Source: Candidatus Omnitrophota bacterium
GTDB lineage: Bacteria > Omnitrophota > Gorgyraeia > Gygaellales > Profunditerraquicolaceae
DNA: 6,206 nt
Direction of reading: 5' to 3'
Assembly (NCBI GenBank): GCA_029563245.1
Contig: JAKQSG010000067.1
Location: 1 to 6,206, forward strand
The notes beneath the pieces are model-generated. The model saw only the letters and a list, made by a program, of their open reading frames with translations. It did no database searches and had not been told where the DNA came from. Shown one piece after another: positions 5,645 through 6,206 of the stretch. How positions within the stretch are numbered: the stretch's first letter is position 1; the number at the start of each line of letters is the position of its first letter. The translations under genes were made by a program, and so were the position numbers.

Positions 5645-5792
5645 AAGGGACGGTTCTTTGTTTTATAACCTCAAGCAGCATAAGAGATTACAACAACATC
5701 AAAATAAAGTTTTAAGCTAAATAAATAAGTGGATATGAAGGTGCTGTAACCTATTGGCAGTAAAGGGGTAATTTTAAGGAGAACCGTCCCTT
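5645..5792. repeat. 148-bp element bounded by a perfect 13-bp inverted repeat (MITE- or REP-like)
   Basis: AAGGGACGGTTCT at 5645-5657 is exactly inverted as AGAACCGTCCCTT at 5780-5792. The interior is AT-rich, has no gene, and shows no obvious internal pairing. I see no target-site duplication directly outside the arms. From memory, GGGACGGTTC-type strings recur in intergenic regions of several uncultivated and anaerobic bacteria near Y1/RAYT-type transposases; that association cannot be checked here. It could be a small non-autonomous element, a REP pair or a decayed remnant. Confidence 0.55.
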
Positions 5793-5796
5793 TGCT

Positions 5797-5813
5797 ACCT
5801 GGCTCAGGTTTTT
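5797..5813 (+). terminator. Weak hairpin with T-run upstream of recG
   Basis: ACCTG (5797-5801) pairs with CAGGT (5805-5809) across a GCT loop, with the T-run at 5809-5813. The stem has only five pairs, so terminator activity is doubtful. It could stop read-through before the recG promoter. Confidence 0.25.
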
Positions 5814-5814
5814 C

Positions 5815-5842
5815 TTGCAGGTGATTTCAAAGATAGTATAAT
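5815..5842 (+). promoter_or_regulatory. recG promoter giving a probable leaderless mRNA
   Basis: A perfect TATAAT (5837-5842) lies seven bases before the recG ATG at 5850. TTGCAG (5815-5820) sits 16 bases upstream of it as a weak -35. Transcription would start at or within a base of the initiation codon, and no SD sequence is present. This spacing is typical of leaderless transcripts. Confidence 0.55.
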
Positions 5843-5849
5843 AATAAAA

Positions 5850-6206
5850 ATGAATAACCTGCAGCATATCTCTATCCAGTATTTAAAGGGTATCGGGCCT
5901 AAGAGGGCAAAGGCTTTTAACGATATCGGTATTAATACTGTATTGGATTTATTCTATTATTTTCCCCGGCGCTACGAGGACCGCACTAATGCTGTAAGCA
6001 TATCCCAATTAAAAGAAGGCGAGGTACAGGTTGTGAAGGCGCAGGTTCTGGCTTTGGGTTTGCACAATTCCTGGCGCAGGAAGAGTTTTAATATTACCGA
6101 GGCTCAGGTAGGCGACGAAAGCGGAAGGGTTTCCTGCGTTTGGTTTAACCAGCCTTATATTAAGCAATACCTTAAGCCGGGTAGGGAAGTAATACTATAC
6201 GGTAAG
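5850..6206 (+). CDS. recG: ATP-dependent DNA helicase RecG, N-terminal part (3' end outside window)
   Basis: The first 119 residues of RecG, the branched-DNA helicase that remodels stalled forks and Holliday junctions. It opens with the family's helix-hairpin-helix-like entry, YLKGIGPKRAKAFNDIGINTVLDLFYYFPRRYEDRT (residues 11-46), which corresponds to the classic LxGVGPK...DLLxYFPRRYED motif. The OB-fold wedge domain follows: strands around EVQVVKAQVLAL, then VSCVWFNQPYIKQYLKPGREVILYGK at the window edge. The helicase motifs would lie downstream. ATG 5850 is the only usable start: the upstream frame is open only to 5778, with an in-frame TAA at 5775-5777 and no ATG, GTG or TTG between. It lacks an SD and follows a TATAAT by seven bases. 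It probably forms a separate transcript from dus. Confidence 0.95.
   Translation, partial: MNNLQHISIQYLKGIGPKRAKAFNDIGINTVLDLFYYFPRRYEDRTNAVSISQLKEGEVQVVKAQVLALGLHNSWRRKSFNITEAQVGDESGRVSCVWFNQPYIKQYLKPGREVILYGK

Larger units (their letters stand above)
5537..5825 (+). repeat. Imperfect direct repeat pair TTTTCTTGYAGGTGAT
   Basis: The 16-base string TTTTCTTGTAGGTGAT at 5537-5552 recurs as TTTTCTTGCAGGTGAT at 5810-5825 with one mismatch. Each copy follows a small hairpin (5520-5536; and ACCTG-GCT-CAGGT at 5797-5809). The first copy contains the dus stop and the second overlaps the putative -35 box of recG. The copies bracket the gene-free region. Confidence 0.5.
5548..5849. other. Gene-free region between dus and recG
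   Basis: About 300 bases without a convincing gene. It contains a non-coding stretch (5548-5644), a 148-bp inverted-repeat element (5645-5792), a weak hairpin with T-run (5797-5813) and a recG promoter candidate. A minus-strand frame with a TTG start at 5646 reading to 5464 is open, but it has no SD, overlaps the end of dus and matches nothing I know. Confidence 0.7.

Noticed and set aside
5464..5646. 60-residue minus-strand frame as a coding gene
   Set aside because: It starts at a TTG inside the inverted repeat, has no SD, overlaps the dus end and matches no family I know. It is kept only as a low-interest transcription question.
1..6206. CRISPR array, tRNA/rRNA, phage or defence genes
   Set aside because: No regularly spaced repeats, cloverleaf sequences or defence or phage domains were seen on either strand.

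Overview
The window is a dense bacterial stretch of moderate-to-low GC, with every convincing gene on the + strand. The gene set is ordinary bacterial housekeeping: metabolite repair, protein folding, DNA repair, c-di-GMP sensing, glycolysis, tRNA modification and recombination repair. AGG/AGA arginine codons are frequent, TTG is used as a start, and some starts lack a Shine-Dalgarno (SD) sequence. This would fit an uncultivated lineage such as Omnitrophota, but that placement is a guess from style and cannot be shown from one window.

Layout. (1) Positions 1-2039 hold a tight five-gene array: the end of an NAD(P)HX epimerase (nnrE); an eight-cysteine YkgJ-type cluster protein; a cyclophilin peptidyl-prolyl isomerase with a signal peptide; a T4 endonuclease V-like pyrimidine-dimer glycosylase with a TTG start; and a PPC/DUF296 protein. 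Gaps are -4 to +24 bases, and a hairpin plus T-run at 2074-2127 closes the array. (2) Positions 2143-4480 hold a single-domain PilZ protein, an unrecognised 107-residue protein with its own extended -10 promoter, and a complete glucose-6-phosphate isomerase followed by a terminator at 4490-4528. (3) Positions 4531-5547 encode a DusB/NifR3-type tRNA-dihydrouridine synthase. Its start codon abuts the preceding terminator, and its stop codon lies just past its own terminator. (4) Positions 5548-5849 are gene-free and carry a perfect 13-bp inverted repeat 148 bp across, resembling a small non-autonomous mobile element or REP-type pair. (5) From 5850 to the window end is the start of recG, probably transcribed as a leaderless mRNA.

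The genes do not form one pathway. The first array mixes NAD(P)HX repair, folding and UV-damage repair, which suggests a general maintenance operon. No defence system, CRISPR array, prophage, tRNA or rRNA is visible. The points most worth a second look are small-scale. They are: terminators placed against or inside coding regions; a cyclophilin with a second, well-placed start exactly at its signal-peptide cleavage point; a glycosylase whose catalytic amine appears to be the initiator methionine itself; the inverted-repeat element; and the leaderless recG start. I do not see a convincing new multi-gene system.
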